Origin: Mugil cephalus
Lineage: Eukaryota; Chordata; Actinopteri; Mugiliformes; Mugilidae
Reading direction: 5' to 3'
Length of the DNA: 64,000 nt
Assembly: GCF_022458985.1 (NCBI RefSeq)
Contig: NC_061781.1
Location: 326,001 to 390,000, forward strand
The notes beneath the pieces are model-generated. The model saw only the letters and a program-made list of their open reading frames with translations. It ran no database searches and was not told the DNA's origin. Numbering within the stretch: position 1 is the first letter of the stretch; every line of letters starts with the position of its first letter. A program made the position numbers and the translations under genes. Positions 51,011 through 63,539 of the stretch are shown one piece after another.

Positions 51011-51214
51011 TATAGTCATCGATTTTCTAATAAAAATCTATTCTAACCTAGAATTGATTAGGGCCTGACAGAGTGACATATAATGGGTATATATGTTGGT
51101 CTAAATCTATGTTGGTAGGTTTCACAGAATGGGTGGCGGGGTATTCCGACTGTTCACTTATGTCTCTTATGTCCTTTATACAGCTTTTGTATTGTAGCCC
51201 TTTCTCATTTCTGG

Positions 51215-51432
51215 TTACTCCTGCACTAGGGTCGCGGGTGTTGCTGGAGCCTATCCCAGCTGGCATTGGGCGAGAGGCGGGGTACACCCTGGACAGGTCG
51301 CCAGCCTATCGCAGGGCTAACACATAGACATACAACCATTCACACTCACACTCACACCTAGGGTCAATTTAAAGTCACCAAGCAGCCTAACGAGCATGTC
51401 TTTGGAGGTGGGAGGAAGCCGGAGCACCTGGA
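51215..51432 (-). repeat. teleost repeat (GGAGCCTATCCCAGCTGGCA block)
   Basis: GGAGCCTATCCCAGCTGGCA, CCCTGGACAGGTCGCCAGCC and CTAGGGTCAATTTAAAGTCA lie in order. In reverse this matches the repeat at 63560-63770 (CCTCCAAAGACA, CTAAATTGACCCTAGGTGTG). A partial copy is at 25010-25135. Confidence 0.65.
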
Positions 51433-51439
51433 TAATACA

Positions 51440-52075
51440 GTGTCTGTATTTGATATATTTATTTTATCGCCTCCCCCGAGAGGTGTTAGACAGTTGTGGG
51501 GGCATGGGGGACGAACTATCTCCTTAGTCTGTCGGTGGAACAGGACATTGATAGTAGTCTGTCACTGAAGTTGCTACTGTGTCTGTCAGTGTCACTGTGC
51601 AGTGCATGGTCTGGTTTGTTAATGATGGTTAAGAGACTGTTTAATGTCCATCGATCTGCCACAGATGTCAGGCTGTCCAGCTCTGTGCCAACGACAAATC
51701 CCGTCTTCCTCACCAGCTTGCAGAGCTCTGAGTTATACCTTAAGTCCGATGTGTAAAGGGTGAACAGGACCAGAGAAAGCACAGTTCCCTGCAGTGCTCC
51801 TGTGCTACTGATCACAGTGCCGGATCTGCAGTCCCCCAGTCACATAGACTGAGGTCTGCCTGTCAGGTAGTCTTCGATCCAAGCCACCAGGTGTGATTCA
51901 TCTGCCATCTCTGTCAGTTTGTCCTTGAGGATCAGAGCCTGGATGGTGTTGAAGGTGCTGGAGAAATCCAAAAATGTAATCCTCACAGCACCACTGCTTC
52001 TGTCCAGGTGAGAAGAGGATGGCATCCTGTACTCCCACCTTCTCCCGGTAAGCAGAGGGTCCAGAGGGTGGCAGG
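51440..52075 (-). pseudogene. second Rex1/CR1-group LINE fragment, opposite strand
   Basis: On the minus strand: RITFLDFSSTFNTIQALILK, VAWIEDYLTGRPQSM, STGALQGTVLSLVLFTLYTS (RT palm with the conserved G-x-x-Q-G block) and LLTIINKPDHALHSDTDRHS. It is the same family as 49490-51010, inverted, with the repeat at 51215-51432 between them. Confidence 0.7.
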
Positions 52076-52469
52076 TCAGCAGAAATATTGGCTAATATTT
52101 ATGCTAATATTTTTTGGACAGCTTGAATGTGAACTCAATGATATTGGAGACTACTGATTATAATCGTTTTAACCAGGTCATGGGTAATATTCTTAACCAT
52201 AGCACTCCTTCACAGCATGAATCCAAATCATCCTCCATCATGCAGAGAATATGTAAAGCCTCTGGACAGTTAGTAAACCTAGCTACAAGAGACTATACCT
52301 TCTACTCCCCACATCACAATTCAGTTTTCCAGGATTGATAAGCTAGCTCTGGCATCTCCATAATATTATCTAGTTCTATTGGTAGCATTCTTCTTTATTA
52401 CCATGTTCCCAGGTGGAGGCCTGCTGCTTGACCCAAGCCTTAAGGTATCCTTATGAGCTTATGATTAAT

Positions 52470-53225
52470 CTTTCTTAGAAGCTAAACTGGCATCAGCACC
52501 TTCTGCTGGTGTGGCATGGGAAGCGCTTAAAGCAGGGGTGTCCAAACTACGGCCCGTGGGCAAAGTGGATGTGTTGGAGGCACCAATCACTAGGGAGGAA
52601 ATTGTGGATGTGATTTGAGGTCGTTTTTTTGGTAAAGCCCCAGGTCCAGATGGCTTTATGGCAGATCTTTTTAAGGCATATGCTGAAGAGCTTTCCCCTT
52701 TACGTTTGCAGATGTATAGTGAGGCTTTAAATAAGGGCAGCCTTTTTAAGAAAAATAAGAATCTATTAGACTGCAAAAGCTATGGACCAATTAGCTTGAT
52801 TGACTGCAACAGTAAAATACTTGCTAAGATCCTAGCTAGAAGGTTAGACAAGCTGAGATTTATTCATGCCAGCCAAGTTGGCTTTATTTGAATGGACAGT
52901 TTGGGTGATAATATTGACCTTTGATTGACATAATCTGGGCCTCCCAAAATGAAGCTTCCCCTGCTGTGGCCCTTTCTTTGGACGCAGAAAGGACATTCCA
53001 CAGAGTAGAGTGGCTTTTTTCTCTTTATTATCTTTTCTCCACCCTGGAGGCCTTTTGTTTTGGTAGGAAATTTGGATCAAACTCTAATGCCTTAGTTGCA
53101 ACGACTGGCATCATTTCGCAGTCATTTAAGCATCAAAGAGGCATTGGGGAGGATTGCCCCCTGATCCCATTGCTCTTTGCACTGATGCTGGAGCATCTGG
53201 CAGCAGCCATTCGCAGAGACGCCAA
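52470..53225 (+). pseudogene. L1-clade LINE, reverse transcriptase fragment
   Basis: KAPGPDGFMADLFKAYAEEL (about 52636), YGPISLIDCNSKILAKILAR (52782), VALSLDAERTFHRVEWLF with the first catalytic D in a SLDAEKAF-like block (52971), and EDCPLIPLLFALMLEHLAAA (53153). The order matches L1 RT motifs, with frame losses. It ends before the second catalytic motif, near the end of rif1 on the other strand. Confidence 0.8.
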
Positions 53226-53239
53226 CTTTCATACAAAAA

Positions 53240-53705
53240 AAAAAAATCTTTATCGGTTCTCTTTATTGAAGAATTTAAAAACCAAAACTGCTGACTACAA
53301 TCCAAGTTCCAGGACGTTATAAAAAACACTGACAAGAAAAGAGCAAAATAATCCATACTACAAAATGTAAATGAACAAGCACAGAGAAGAATAACACAAG
53401 AGCATTTATATACAAATTCTGAAGGCGTCCACTTCACGAAGTCAGTTTCTTCATATGAAAGACAGCAAAGTTTAAAAAGTGTGACTTTTTCCGTCTTTTA
53501 AAAAAAAAAAGTGTATGAAGAGCAGAAGCTACAAAGGGAGAGGAAAGACATCTGCTACCATTTATTAAAAATACTCTCAGCGAAGGAGGGGTTTAATCAC
53601 ACATATTAAAACCATTAAAATAGATTTATCTTGTCTGGAAAGATAAAAGAAAACTTTATCTTGGTTCCAGACTTGTCTCCAGTATAGCGCACTCTAGCAG
53701 TGTCC
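53240..53705 (-). other. rif1 3' UTR
   Basis: Minus-strand AATAAA hexamers lie at 53561-53566 (about 140 bp past the stop) and 53262-53267 (about 440 bp). Which is used cannot be told. The L1 fragment on the plus strand begins to the left. Confidence 0.5.
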
Positions 53706-56700
53706 TCAGGCATCCATCCGTCCAAGGCGAGTCTGCAACTCGACCACCAGGCGTCTCATCAGACCTCCCAGTCGCTCGTGGATCTGGACGAGCTGTGGTG
53801 GAGAGCAGCGGCTCAGTTCTAGAGGTGTCATGCTGGAGGTCAGGGCCTCCACTTGGGGGAGGAACCCATGCTGTCCTCTGTTGGGCCCCTGGTCTCCGTC
53901 GGGCATCTCAGTCTCTGAAGTGTCCTCAGGTCTCATGTCTGAAGGAATGGGCTTGTCCAACAACTCAGTCGCTGCAAAACACAAAAGAAGAAGTCTAGAA
54001 CGTTAGTTTGACCTGAGGAGATCATGGGATTTAAATATTACCCCTATGCCCCACTGCCTGCCAGCTGTTACTTTACAGATAATGGATTTCTAATAAAAAC
54101 ACAATAATGATGTGATGAGACTCAACTGATCCTGGGTGAGAATTTAAATCAGCTCCACCTTTTACTGTTGTCATTCATCTCTTCATCCATCATGACTTTA
54201 TTCTAATGGTTTAGAGCTTTTATCGGAGACATCACAACTTCTCCCCCAAATATTGATTTATAACACATCCTTCATGATTCTTGAGTTAAAGAGGTCAAAA
54301 AAAAGAATGCACCCCCTCCATTTCATTTTTGTTTCTACAATAGAAATCAAATATTCTTTAGAAAGTTCTTCCCAAGTCTGTTGCAGAAGTTCCCATAAAC
54401 GTGTGCCACTTGTAGGTTGCTTGGCTTTCACTCCTCTGTCCAGTTCATCCCAAACAAGCTTGATGGGGTTTAAGTCTGGAGACTGTGCTGGCCACTCCAT
54501 GTTTTCAAGCTTACTATCTTGTTCTTTTTTCCTGAGGTAATCTTAGCATAGCTTGGACTTGTGTTTTGGATCATTATCTTGCTGTAGGATGAACCTCTGA
54601 CCAACTAGGCGCATACCAGAGGGTATTGCATGGTGCTGCAGAATGCTGTGGTAGCCATTTTGGTTCAGGGTGCCGCTTACTCTCTACAAGTCACCGACGC
54701 TGGATCCAGCAAAACAGCCCCAGACCATCACACTTCCTCTTCCATGTTTGATAATTGATGTCACACACTGGAACCATCCTTTCGTCTACTCGATAGCGTA
54801 CAAAGATCCTGCATGATGAACCGAAGATTTGAAATTTTGATTCATCAGTCCATAACACCTTCTTCCAGTCTTCAGTAGTCCAATGGCGGTGTTTTGAGGC
54901 CCAGGAGAGCCTCTTTCAGTCAAACCTGCAGCTCGAAGTCTTTTCTTCACAGTTGAAACTGAGACTTGCTTACTAAGACTACTATTAAGCTGAGCTTGAA
55001 GCTGTTGTCCTGGGAGCCGCTTATCACGCAAGCTGTTAACTCTCAGAATCGTCCTCTGATTCAGTTGTGGCTTTGCGTGCCAGATCGCTTCCTGTCAGAG
55101 TTTCCCGCAGTTTCTGAGCCTTTTGATGGTAAAGAAAACTGTACTCACTGACACCTTGACTTTCTTTGCAATTTCCCTGTAGGAAAGACCTACATTTTTA
55201 AGTCTTATGATGGTCTGTCTCTCTTCCATTGTAAATTGCCTTTTTCTCGCCATTTTTGTAGCAACACACTACTTTCTGTACCACTGCTTTTATGCAGACA
55301 GAGGGGGTAGTAAGTAATCAAGAAAAGTTGGAACACCTGTAGGAATTAGTAGCACCAGCTTTTAAGGTTGATTCAACCTTTACTGCTGCAGAACAGCTTT
55401 AAATTGTTAACCCACTTCATGTTCCCTGAAAAAGGTCTTTTTGTATAATTATGAAATGTACATTATTTTTCAGTTTTGGGCAACCAAACCTTTTTTTAAC
55501 CTCTGGCTGTTCAGTACTTACCTTTACTATTATACACATATATACATACACATATTCTGCATGTATACACACATATTTATACACACACTCCCAGAGATGA
55601 GGGAAAAGATAGAAGGAAGTGCAGGGGGAGATGGAAGAAAAAATATTAGGAAGTAATAATTAGGTCAGTAAAAGACAGTAGAAAGAGGAAGAGGTTAGCT
55701 AAACTAACAGAAGGAAGATGAACATTCAAACATGTCTACAGATAAAGATATTTAGCATGTTTTAAACCCACCCAGAGTCTCTGAGCTCTTCTCTCCCTCG
55801 TCCAGTTTCTGAGGAGCGCTGCTGTCCTCCAGCTCAGTTGTTATCCTCTCCGTTTCATCAAAACTCTTCAGCTCATCTCCACCTCGTCCTTTACGCTGTG
55901 GGAGGGTGGTTCAGACGTCAAACACAAACCAAGTTCACTATCTATGACAGAGGTGTCAAACATGCCATCAAACCCAGTGGGTCCAATCTGACCTGAGAGA
56001 TGAATTTGCAAAGGAAGATTAGAACAAGAAGGAAGAATAAGAAGCAAGAAGAGATAAAAGAGGATGAAGAGAAGGAGATGGGGAAGGACAACGATGAAAA
56101 GGTGAATGAATGAAGAAGTGGAGGAAGAGAAGGGGGATAAAGAGGAATAGAAGAGGAAGGTGATGATGAGAAGTTGATCAAGGAGGAAGAGGAGAAGTAC
56201 ACGGGGAAAGAAGGAAGAGGATCGACAATCAGGAAGAAGGGATGAGCAGGAAAAAGGAGTGAAAGAAGATGGAGAAGGAAGAGAAGTGGAAGGAGGAAGA
56301 TGAAAAGGAGGATTGAAAATCACAAAGAAGGAAGGAGAGGAAGAAGGAAGAGGAGCAGGAGGAAGATGAAAAGGAGGAAGAAGAAGAAAAAGAAAGTGCA
56401 TCTTCACAGAAATTTTTCATAATGTTCTTATTTGCACTAAAACAAAGGGACAATCTAGAGTTGACGTTGCTTTTATAGCTTATTTCATTTCATATTCAAT
56501 TTTCTCAGTAGGCTGATAGTCCCAACAGTTTTGTTTTTAAATTTATATGTTGGTCTGAACAGCCCATAAAACCAAGAGATCAGCAGCCCGATTGACACTG
56601 CACTCACATTGTTGAACACCAACCCTTTCGCTTTGGTCCTGCTTGCAAAATGCATTTGGCAAAAAAAAGCTGGCCCAATCAAAACATTACACACCTCCTC

Positions 56701-59700
56701 CCTTGGTGTGCCAATGGGCAGTCCAATACCACCCCAATATAAAAATCACACTTTTTAAAATTACATCAATTTGTTCATTGGAAATGCAGCCGTTAGTGTG
56801 TTTACATGCAGACCTTAATCGAGCTATGTTTAAAATTCGACTTTCTGACTACAGTCCTTGTCCCAGTTTACATGCAGAGGAAGGAAATCAAATAACTGAT
56901 GGGAACATGTCCTCCTCCTTTTCAGCGGGTTAATTAGTTAATAGTTAAGTTAATGCAACTCGCTTTCCGGTTGACCTATTATGTCATATAATAAACAAGA
57001 GTTGCTCATGCGGCAGACTGGCATTGCAAACAACAACCATAGGGATAATAGTAATTTTTTTAATCTCGTACATAATGTTCGCACTACTTCTGGTGCAGCC
57101 AGGATATGCCCTATCCCTCGGATGGTTCTTCTAGCGGCTCCGTTTACCTTCTTCTTCTTCTGCGACCAGCTTTCTTGGATGTTTTTGTTGGTCACATGCC
57201 AGCACAGTGGTTGTGGAGCATGCGCATTATCCGATTGAAAACTGCGGTTACCATATGCATGCCGGAGAAAATAGAATTCCAATCGCATTATCTGGATGCC
57301 TTAATCGGATAATGAGAACTCCGATTTTAATCGGAGTAATGTGTTTACATGGACTTAAGTTCTACTGTTATAGTCCAATTAAGGCAATAATTCTTTTTAT
57401 TTTTTTCACGTGCATATAAACGCACCGTGTATCTGTTTATCAAATAATGCAATAATTATAGACCTGACTGAATCCTTTTTTTTTTTTTGTTTACTCATTG
57501 TATGACTTCAGGTTTTAAAGAGTTGTACATTTGGTATACACATTAAAGAGACCCAGTCTGCTCTTGAATAGGAGTTGAATTAAAATGAGTTTGACAACCC
57601 TGCTTTATATTTTATTCTCGTCTGTACACGTACCTGCTGCGCGTGGATCTTTAGAGCCTTCTTGACATTTGAGATCTTTGGCGAGCGTATCGGCAGTGTC
57701 TTGATTTCACTGGGAGTCAAAGCGCTCAGGTCTCCAACCGTTTTGATATTTCTGGCGCGAACAAGTTGGCCCAAGCCTCGAGACCTAAGAGGAGAAACAA
57801 CTGTGGTCAGAATCCTGAGGAGGAGCAGAAGACCTCCTGTGTGTCATTACTCACCACATGTTGGAGGATATTTGAGGCAGCACAGCTTCTACAGGAGTAG
57901 AGCAGCCGACCAGCGCTGGGTAGACACAGTCTCTGGAGACGGGTCGAGGCTCCTGACCCATCTCAGAAATCTGGAAGAAACATACTCCTTTACTGACTCC
58001 ATCTCCTCTTTCTACGGTTTCCTCCATTATCTTCGACTAGCCCCCATTTTTCTTCCTACACAATCTCCTCCTTTTTTCATCTACTCTTCTTTCTTCCACC
58101 ATCCTCCTCCCCCTGGAACTCCTTCCTCTTCTATTTTTTTTCTTCATCTTATCAATCTCAAAACTTATTTAATGAGGCAGAGAAAAGGCACTCTCTTACC
58201 AGACATTTTTTGGAGCTCTTGTAACCTGGACTGTGAAGATTTCTTGGACTCAGTACTAGCGGCCCCTTTGTCGGAGTCGTGATATGCTAAAATAAAATAA
58301 AAAGCACAAGATGCTCAAGTTTAAATTAAATTGATCTAAAATGTGGCACCAGCATCGAAACCCCCATGGTGTTTGTACCTTTGGCTGTGGGATGCCGCTG
58401 ACTTTGGATCTCCTGGGGGAGCAGGTTCTGATGGCGGGACTGCGACGGTCTATGTCGTCTGCCAGCTCCTGCTGCTGGATTGGATTGGCAAAAGACACAC
58501 GCCTGAACTGAAAAGTTAAACCAGAGAACACAAATTTATAAAACAAATAAGATGCAAAATTTAGTGTTAAAGTAGTTCATCCAATGATGACGACTGACTT
58601 TGACGAGGGGCGATGGAGTCTCCACGACCTCCAGTGGTCTCTTGTGGCCCTTCTTCAGGATGCTGGTGGAGGGTGAAGCTGATGGAGACCAGGTTCCTCT
58701 GGTCCGGCCACTGCTGGGGCTTTGAGCGACGTCGGCGAAGTCGGTCAAGACCTCTAGGTCCTTCTGCTTTACTGGAGAATCCTGGGGAACCGCTTCTTCA
58801 CAAAGATCGGTGTTCAAACTTATGACGACTTTGTCTGCAGCTTTGTGTTCAGTTTCAGACCCCTGACCTTTACCATCCATCTCCTCCCCCTCCTCCTCCG
58901 CCTCCACCTCCTCCGGTAGATCTGTTGCTACTGTTTGCTGGTTTGCCCTCTCCTCTGGAATCTCAATGGAGACATTTTGACTGTGATTTTTTGGCCCTTC
59001 CTCTGGAACAAGTGGACATTCTTGGTCTGAATCTGCATCCACCTTGTCCTGGGGTTCAAACGCTTTTTTAGCTTTCTCCTCTGAAGACTCCTGCAGATTC
59101 TCTATTTTCTCCTCAGGAGGCATCGTGTTGACAGCCGATACTAAAGACTCTGCCCGAGTCTGTTCATGACTAACCCTGAAAGATTCAAGAGTTTCCAAAT
59201 TGTGACACAATGTGTCCTCGGGTTCCTTCACAGCATCAACCTCCACTGCTGATTTCCCCTTTTGGTCCATTTCACCTGTACCTGGAACCTTTGGTGAATC
59301 AGAACTCTGCAAATGTTGGATTTCCTCTAGATCTGTTTCTACGCTTTGAATATACAGCTGCTGGGAAACATCAGCATCAAACCTTTCTGCATTGCATCCG
59401 TCTGTTCTGTACTCTTTAGACTTGACAGTGAGAGGACTCTGCACAGGTGCCCGAGGCTTCCTTCCTCTCTTTTTAGCAACAGGTGGGTTCACTCTGGTGT
59501 CAGAGAATTCAGATTCGGAGGACTTGACGCCGGCTGCTAATCCCTGAGAGGATCTCCGTGTGGAATATCTTCCCTTGTCCTGAGAGGACTCAGATCCAGA
59601 GATTTCTAAAGACTGCGAACTCTCTAAGGTCGACACTCCCTCATGCACCTTGCTCCTCCTCCTTGTCCTACCTCCTGTGCAAACTTCTGTCTGAGTATTT

Positions 59701-61256
59701 GATCTACTCTTCCTTGGCAATGAATATGTGTCGTCACTACTGGCTTCAGACTCAGTCGAAACATTGCTTCTTCTGGATCTGCGTTTGGATTGGGAGGAGG
59801 AGGATGAAAGCGTGCTCACCTGAGAGTCCTCTTGATTGAGGTTGTTGTCCGCAGCGTCTGTCATTTTGTGTTCAGCGTCTTTGACCAGCTCCTCATTCGC
59901 CGACTTGTCTGTCGAGTTCGTACTGTTTTTCTCAGTAACTGGAAAAGGAGAAGGGACTATCTGAGAATCTGTATTTTCCTTTTTAGACTCTCCTTCAGGC
60001 TCAGACTCTTGGGACAGTGCATCAGCTTGAGGTGAAGAGCTGAGGATTTGAGAATCTTTGTTTGGCTCATCGTCATTTTTTTCCAACAGTTCACTTTCAT
60101 GGGAGTTTTTACCAGGTTGAGAAGAAACAATAGCAGTTTGGGAGTGTTCTTTAGTGTCCTCATTTATTTCTGTCTGTTGTAGAAGTTCTTGAGTGACGGC
60201 TTGGCTGGATTCCTCTTTGTCAATGTCCTGTGACGATTTGCTCTGTCGACTGCGCCTTCGCTGAGTCTGGTTGTCATGATCACACTCGTGCCCACCAGTG
60301 CTTCTACGTTTCTTGTCAGGTTTGTTAACATCAAGGAAGTCCTCTGAATTGCTGTACAGTTTGATCTTCTTTCGTGGTCGAGTTAAGGAGGCAGTTTGAG
60401 TTGACTCCCTCTGAGCCCTTGAACGTAGTCTGTCCCTGCCAGCGTTGTCCTCGGCCGCCTGCTTACTCCTCGTCTTCGGCCGGTTTGGTGTTGAGATGGA
60501 CTCATTCTCAGGTCCGGAGCATCTCCTTTTCAACGGGGTATATTTTGATTCCTGTTCATTGGGGTCCTCTCCGGGCAGCAGAGGTCGGACTCTGGGGCGT
60601 CCAGATCGCCGGAGTTTGTCGGGGGATGCATGGTTCTGAGAACTGTCCAACGTGGATTCAGAGTCCTTTTCTTGGCTTGACGAATTAATTTCCTCCAACG
60701 TGGAAGCCATGTCTTCAGGTTGTGTATCTGGGATAACGTCGTTCTCTTCCATCAATCCACTGGGAAGTCTCTCAGTCAGCTTCACAGGCTCGCTTTTCGT
60801 CCTTGAGTCTTTGAGTCTTCGAGGAGACTCCAAGGTGTCTTTTGTCTGAGGTGAATCTTGAGAGTCAGGACCAGCAGATGTCAACTTAGTATTGACACCA
60901 CAGCATACCTGGCTATTGGAGACCTTTACCAGGAGACCTGCAAATGTGGAAATGCTGCCGGAGCTGGTAGGTTTGCCATCACCATACTTCTCCAGAGTGA
61001 TAAATGACTGCCGGCGACTGTTGGGTTTCTGGGGAGTCCCCGAAGAGTCGGAGGCACTGGGACTTGTGTCGCCTTTAGACCGAACATCCACCTCCTCTGC
61101 TCTCTTGTCACTCCTGGTGTCATCCTCCATTGAACCATCTGTTGACTCCAGGGCAACCTCTTCCTGCTGGTGGTTTTCTGTCATCTCTCTCAGGCTGGTG
61201 TGGTCATGAGTATCTTTTCTCACAACTTCAGAGTCATCCTCCATTTTTTGAGGATC
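53706..61256 (-). CDS. rif1: rif1 (RAP1-interacting factor 1 homologue), C-terminal seven coding exons
   Basis: Rif1 sets replication timing by bringing PP1 to chromatin, and acts with 53BP1 to protect broken DNA ends. Coding exons on the minus strand: 58599-61256, 58379-58507, 58200-58286, 57855-57970, 57634-57784, 55772-55895 and 53706-53971; all phases agree and the stop is TGA at 53706-53708. Visible landmarks are QKPNSRRQSFITLEKY, SILK (58653-58664), RVSFANPIQQQELADDIDRR (RVSF at 58490-58501), KSSKKCL, LPQISSNMW, GLGQLVRARNIKTVGDLSAL, IKTLPIRSPKISNVKKALKI, and a last exon with LSRCSPPQLVQIHERLGGLM. These match vertebrate Rif1 C-terminal regions CI and CII in order. The N-terminal HEAT-repeat exons lie beyond the window. 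Confidence 0.95.
54250..55530 (-). mobile_element. Tc1-like transposon relic in the last rif1 intron
   Basis: On the minus strand the transposase starts near 55253 (MARKRQFTMEERQTIIRLKN, GLSYREIAKKVKVSVSTVF, a HTH), breaks, continues SVSTVKKRLRAAGLTERGSP (about 54940) and ends with [20 protein letters not shown] (54490), where the catalytic Glu position of PIE is replaced by Lys. It carries several frameshifts. Leader text such as AATTATGAAATGTACATTAT at 55445 is typical of fish Tc1. The exact tips are unclear. Confidence 0.8.
55948..57602. mobile_element. probable hAT-type element holding a GA tract and a second inverted-repeat element
   Basis: The left end is CAGAGGTGTCAAACATG; the right end in reverse is CAGGGTTGTCAAACTCATTT. 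I saw no matching 8-bp duplication (ATCTATGA against CTTTATAT). Inside are a purine tract (55990-56405) and an element-like section, 56795-57425, whose ends GTGTTTACATGCAG and GTTTATATGCACG are inverted. It lies in the rif1 intron between exons 55772-55895 and 57634-57784. Confidence 0.45.
58599..61256 (-). CDS. rif1: rif1 giant exon: disordered SQ-rich region ending at the SILK motif
   Basis: This exon is 2658 bp (886 codons, phase 0 on both sides). The acceptor TTCTTTTAG precedes GATCCTCAAAAAATGGAG, so the ATG at 61244 is internal, not a start. The protein is highly charged and Ser-rich with very many S-Q pairs (for example DSQDSPQ, SSQSLEIS, SSQDKGR), which are ATM/ATR-type site patterns. 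The SILK PP1-docking motif is 18 codons before the donor AAA|GTCAGT. Vertebrate Rif1 genes have a similar single large exon here. Confidence 0.93.
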
Positions 61257-62393
61257 CTAAAAGAAATGAAAGTTATTAAATCTACATCCAACCTAGTTCT
61301 GGGCGGTATGACGAAAAATGTATATCATAATATGTACGTCAAAATTCTGACAGTATTGTTATATTTTTTTCCATGCATAATTATGTGTTCACAACACGCT
61401 TTGAAATTAAATCTGGGAACATTTACAGCTTGAAGATAAGAAAAATGAATTGTTATCAAGATGAAATGAAGAAACAGGGACAATACGGTCAATTATTTTG
61501 GCAAATTTATTCATATTTAAATCAGGGCTCTCTTGAATTTAGCTCAGAGTGAGTTTTTTTTTATTTTTACTTGGAGGAGGGGGTATGGGGTGTTTAGTAA
61601 ATATATTCGTTAATATCCTGCATAATTCCTATACTTTACTAAGCAACTATTGAAATAATAATAATGATAATAATAATGATAAATTAAGGGATTACCAGAT
61701 CACAGACTTTCACTTTTAGTTCTCCTTTGACGGGTGCACATTTTCACGCATTTGTGGAAGGCGTGGTTAGTGCACTCCTATTTCACCTAGCAACGACAAA
61801 CACTATTTTCTGATTGGCTGATATTTTCTGATTGGTTAACGATTAAGCAGAACAGCCAGCCTTCACCTCATCTATTCATAGACTACTAATCTCATTTAAA
61901 GCCTATGTGGGGCGAGATTGATCGTCTTTTGGTGTAGGAAATGGCATGTGTGGCGTGAGAGCGTGTGAACTTATTGAACGCGCGACACTTCAGAGCCCTG
62001 CTCATATTACAACTGCTTTGTAATGTCAATAGCAGCGTGATCGACTAACCTACTAACTGTTATCATCTGTATGCAACATTTTTTTTTACATTCATAAAAT
62101 GCTTATATCGGAGACATTTTCAGGGATGGCTTTCGAAAGGGGGACAAGTCATTCAAAACGGGTACTGTCCACAGAAATCGAGGAGATCTGGTCACCCTAA
62201 AAAAACCCCACAGAACTGACACAGCACCTTTTTTGAAACAAGTTCTCCCACGTTTCCATGGTCTTCTCATTCTACCACAAACTTTAAATCTTCACCACAC
62301 CTCACAATAACACATAATTCATCATAAAAAAAATACTGGTATTCGGTATGAACTGCTATGCCGCCCAGTCCAATCTGAATATTAATACATTTA
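61257..62393. other. rif1 upstream intron or flank, no exon seen
   Basis: AT-rich with a short AAT run near 61655. No splice-bounded frame matching Rif1 was found before the window end, so the next rif1 exon must lie beyond it or be too short to recognise. Confidence 0.5.
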
Positions 62394-63535
62394 CAGTGGT
62401 GTGAAAAAGTGTTGTCCCCCCTTCCTGGAAAATAAAATCCAAACCTACTTGGCCCTGTGTGAATAAGTGATTGTCTCTTAAACTGGTTGGGCCACCTTTA
62501 GCAGCAACAACCGCAATCAAGGGTTTGCGATAATTTGCAACCGATCTTTTACAGCGCCGTGGAGGAATTTCAGTCCACTCATCTTTGCAGCCACATTGTA
62601 GGGTTTTTAAGCATGAACCACCTTTTTAAGGTCATGTCACATCATCTCAATAGGACTCAGGCCAGGACTTTGAGTACGCTACTTCAAAGTCCAGGGTGAT
62701 TCTGAAAAACTAGTTCATGCATTTGTGTCTTCCGGGCTGGATTATTGCTGTCTGGCTGCCCAAATAGATGACCAGAATTAGCAAGAGATACCATTTTTTT
62801 CCAATTTCAGTTTCTCTTCATCGGCTTCCTTTAAAGTCTAGAATTGAATTTAAAGTTTTCCTCCTTACATATCTCACATCAGTCTCAAACCACTTATGGT
62901 TTCTAGAGTGCTGCTGGGGGACGATGCACTAAGCACGTCTCTTTTCTCTGGTGTGTGGTCGTGGTTTAGTCCTGTGTCCTCAATGTCCTGCTGCAGAACC
63001 CAAGTTCACTTCAGCCTGAGGTCTCAAACAGATGGCCAGACATTTTCTCTCAAGATTTTTTCGTAGACAGCAGAATTCATGGTTCCATTTATCATCGAAG
63101 TATTCTGGGTCCTCAAGCAGCAAAACAGCCTCAGACCACCACACAACCACCACCATATTTTACTGTTGGTATTATGTTCTTTTCAGAAATGCAGTGTTGC
63201 TTTTATGCCATATCTACTGATTCAACATTTGTCTCGACAGTTCATTATTTTCCCCAAAAGTCTTGGGGATCATCAAGATGTTTTCTGGCAAAACTGAGAT
63301 GAACCTTTGTGTTCTCCTTGTTCAGCAGTGGTTTTCGCCTGGATCTCTGCCATGCAGGCCATTTTTGCCCAGTCTCTTTCTTATAGTGGAATCATGAACA
63401 CTGACCTTAACTGAGGCTCTTGTGGGGTCTTTTGTGATCTCTTGCTTGAGCCATTGCTGTGCTCTTGGGGTAATTTTGGCCAGCTGGCCACTCTTGGGAA
63501 GGTTCACCACTGTTCCACGTTTTCGTCATTTGTGG
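62394..63535 (-). mobile_element. Tc1-like transposon relic with an L2 piece inside
   Basis: TA, then CAGTGGTGTGAAAAAGTGTT, starts it at 62394. On the minus strand the transposase remains read: N-terminal MVNLPKSGQLAKITPRAQQW and VSVHDSTIRKRLGKNGLHGR (63322-63510), then KIWWWLCGGLRLFCCL-type text in place of the GGGSVMVWGCF block (about 63150), and the C-terminal part at 62480-62690. An L2 fragment in plus orientation (62690-62960, KLVHAFVSSGLDYC, SLHRLPLKSRIEF) splits it. The right end is lost. Confidence 0.75.
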
Positions 63536-63539
63536 ATAA

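Noticed and set aside
61244-61246. ATG at 61244 as the start of a 902-residue protein
   Set aside because: A good acceptor and in-frame DPQK codons lie just upstream, and the content is the internal giant exon of rif1.
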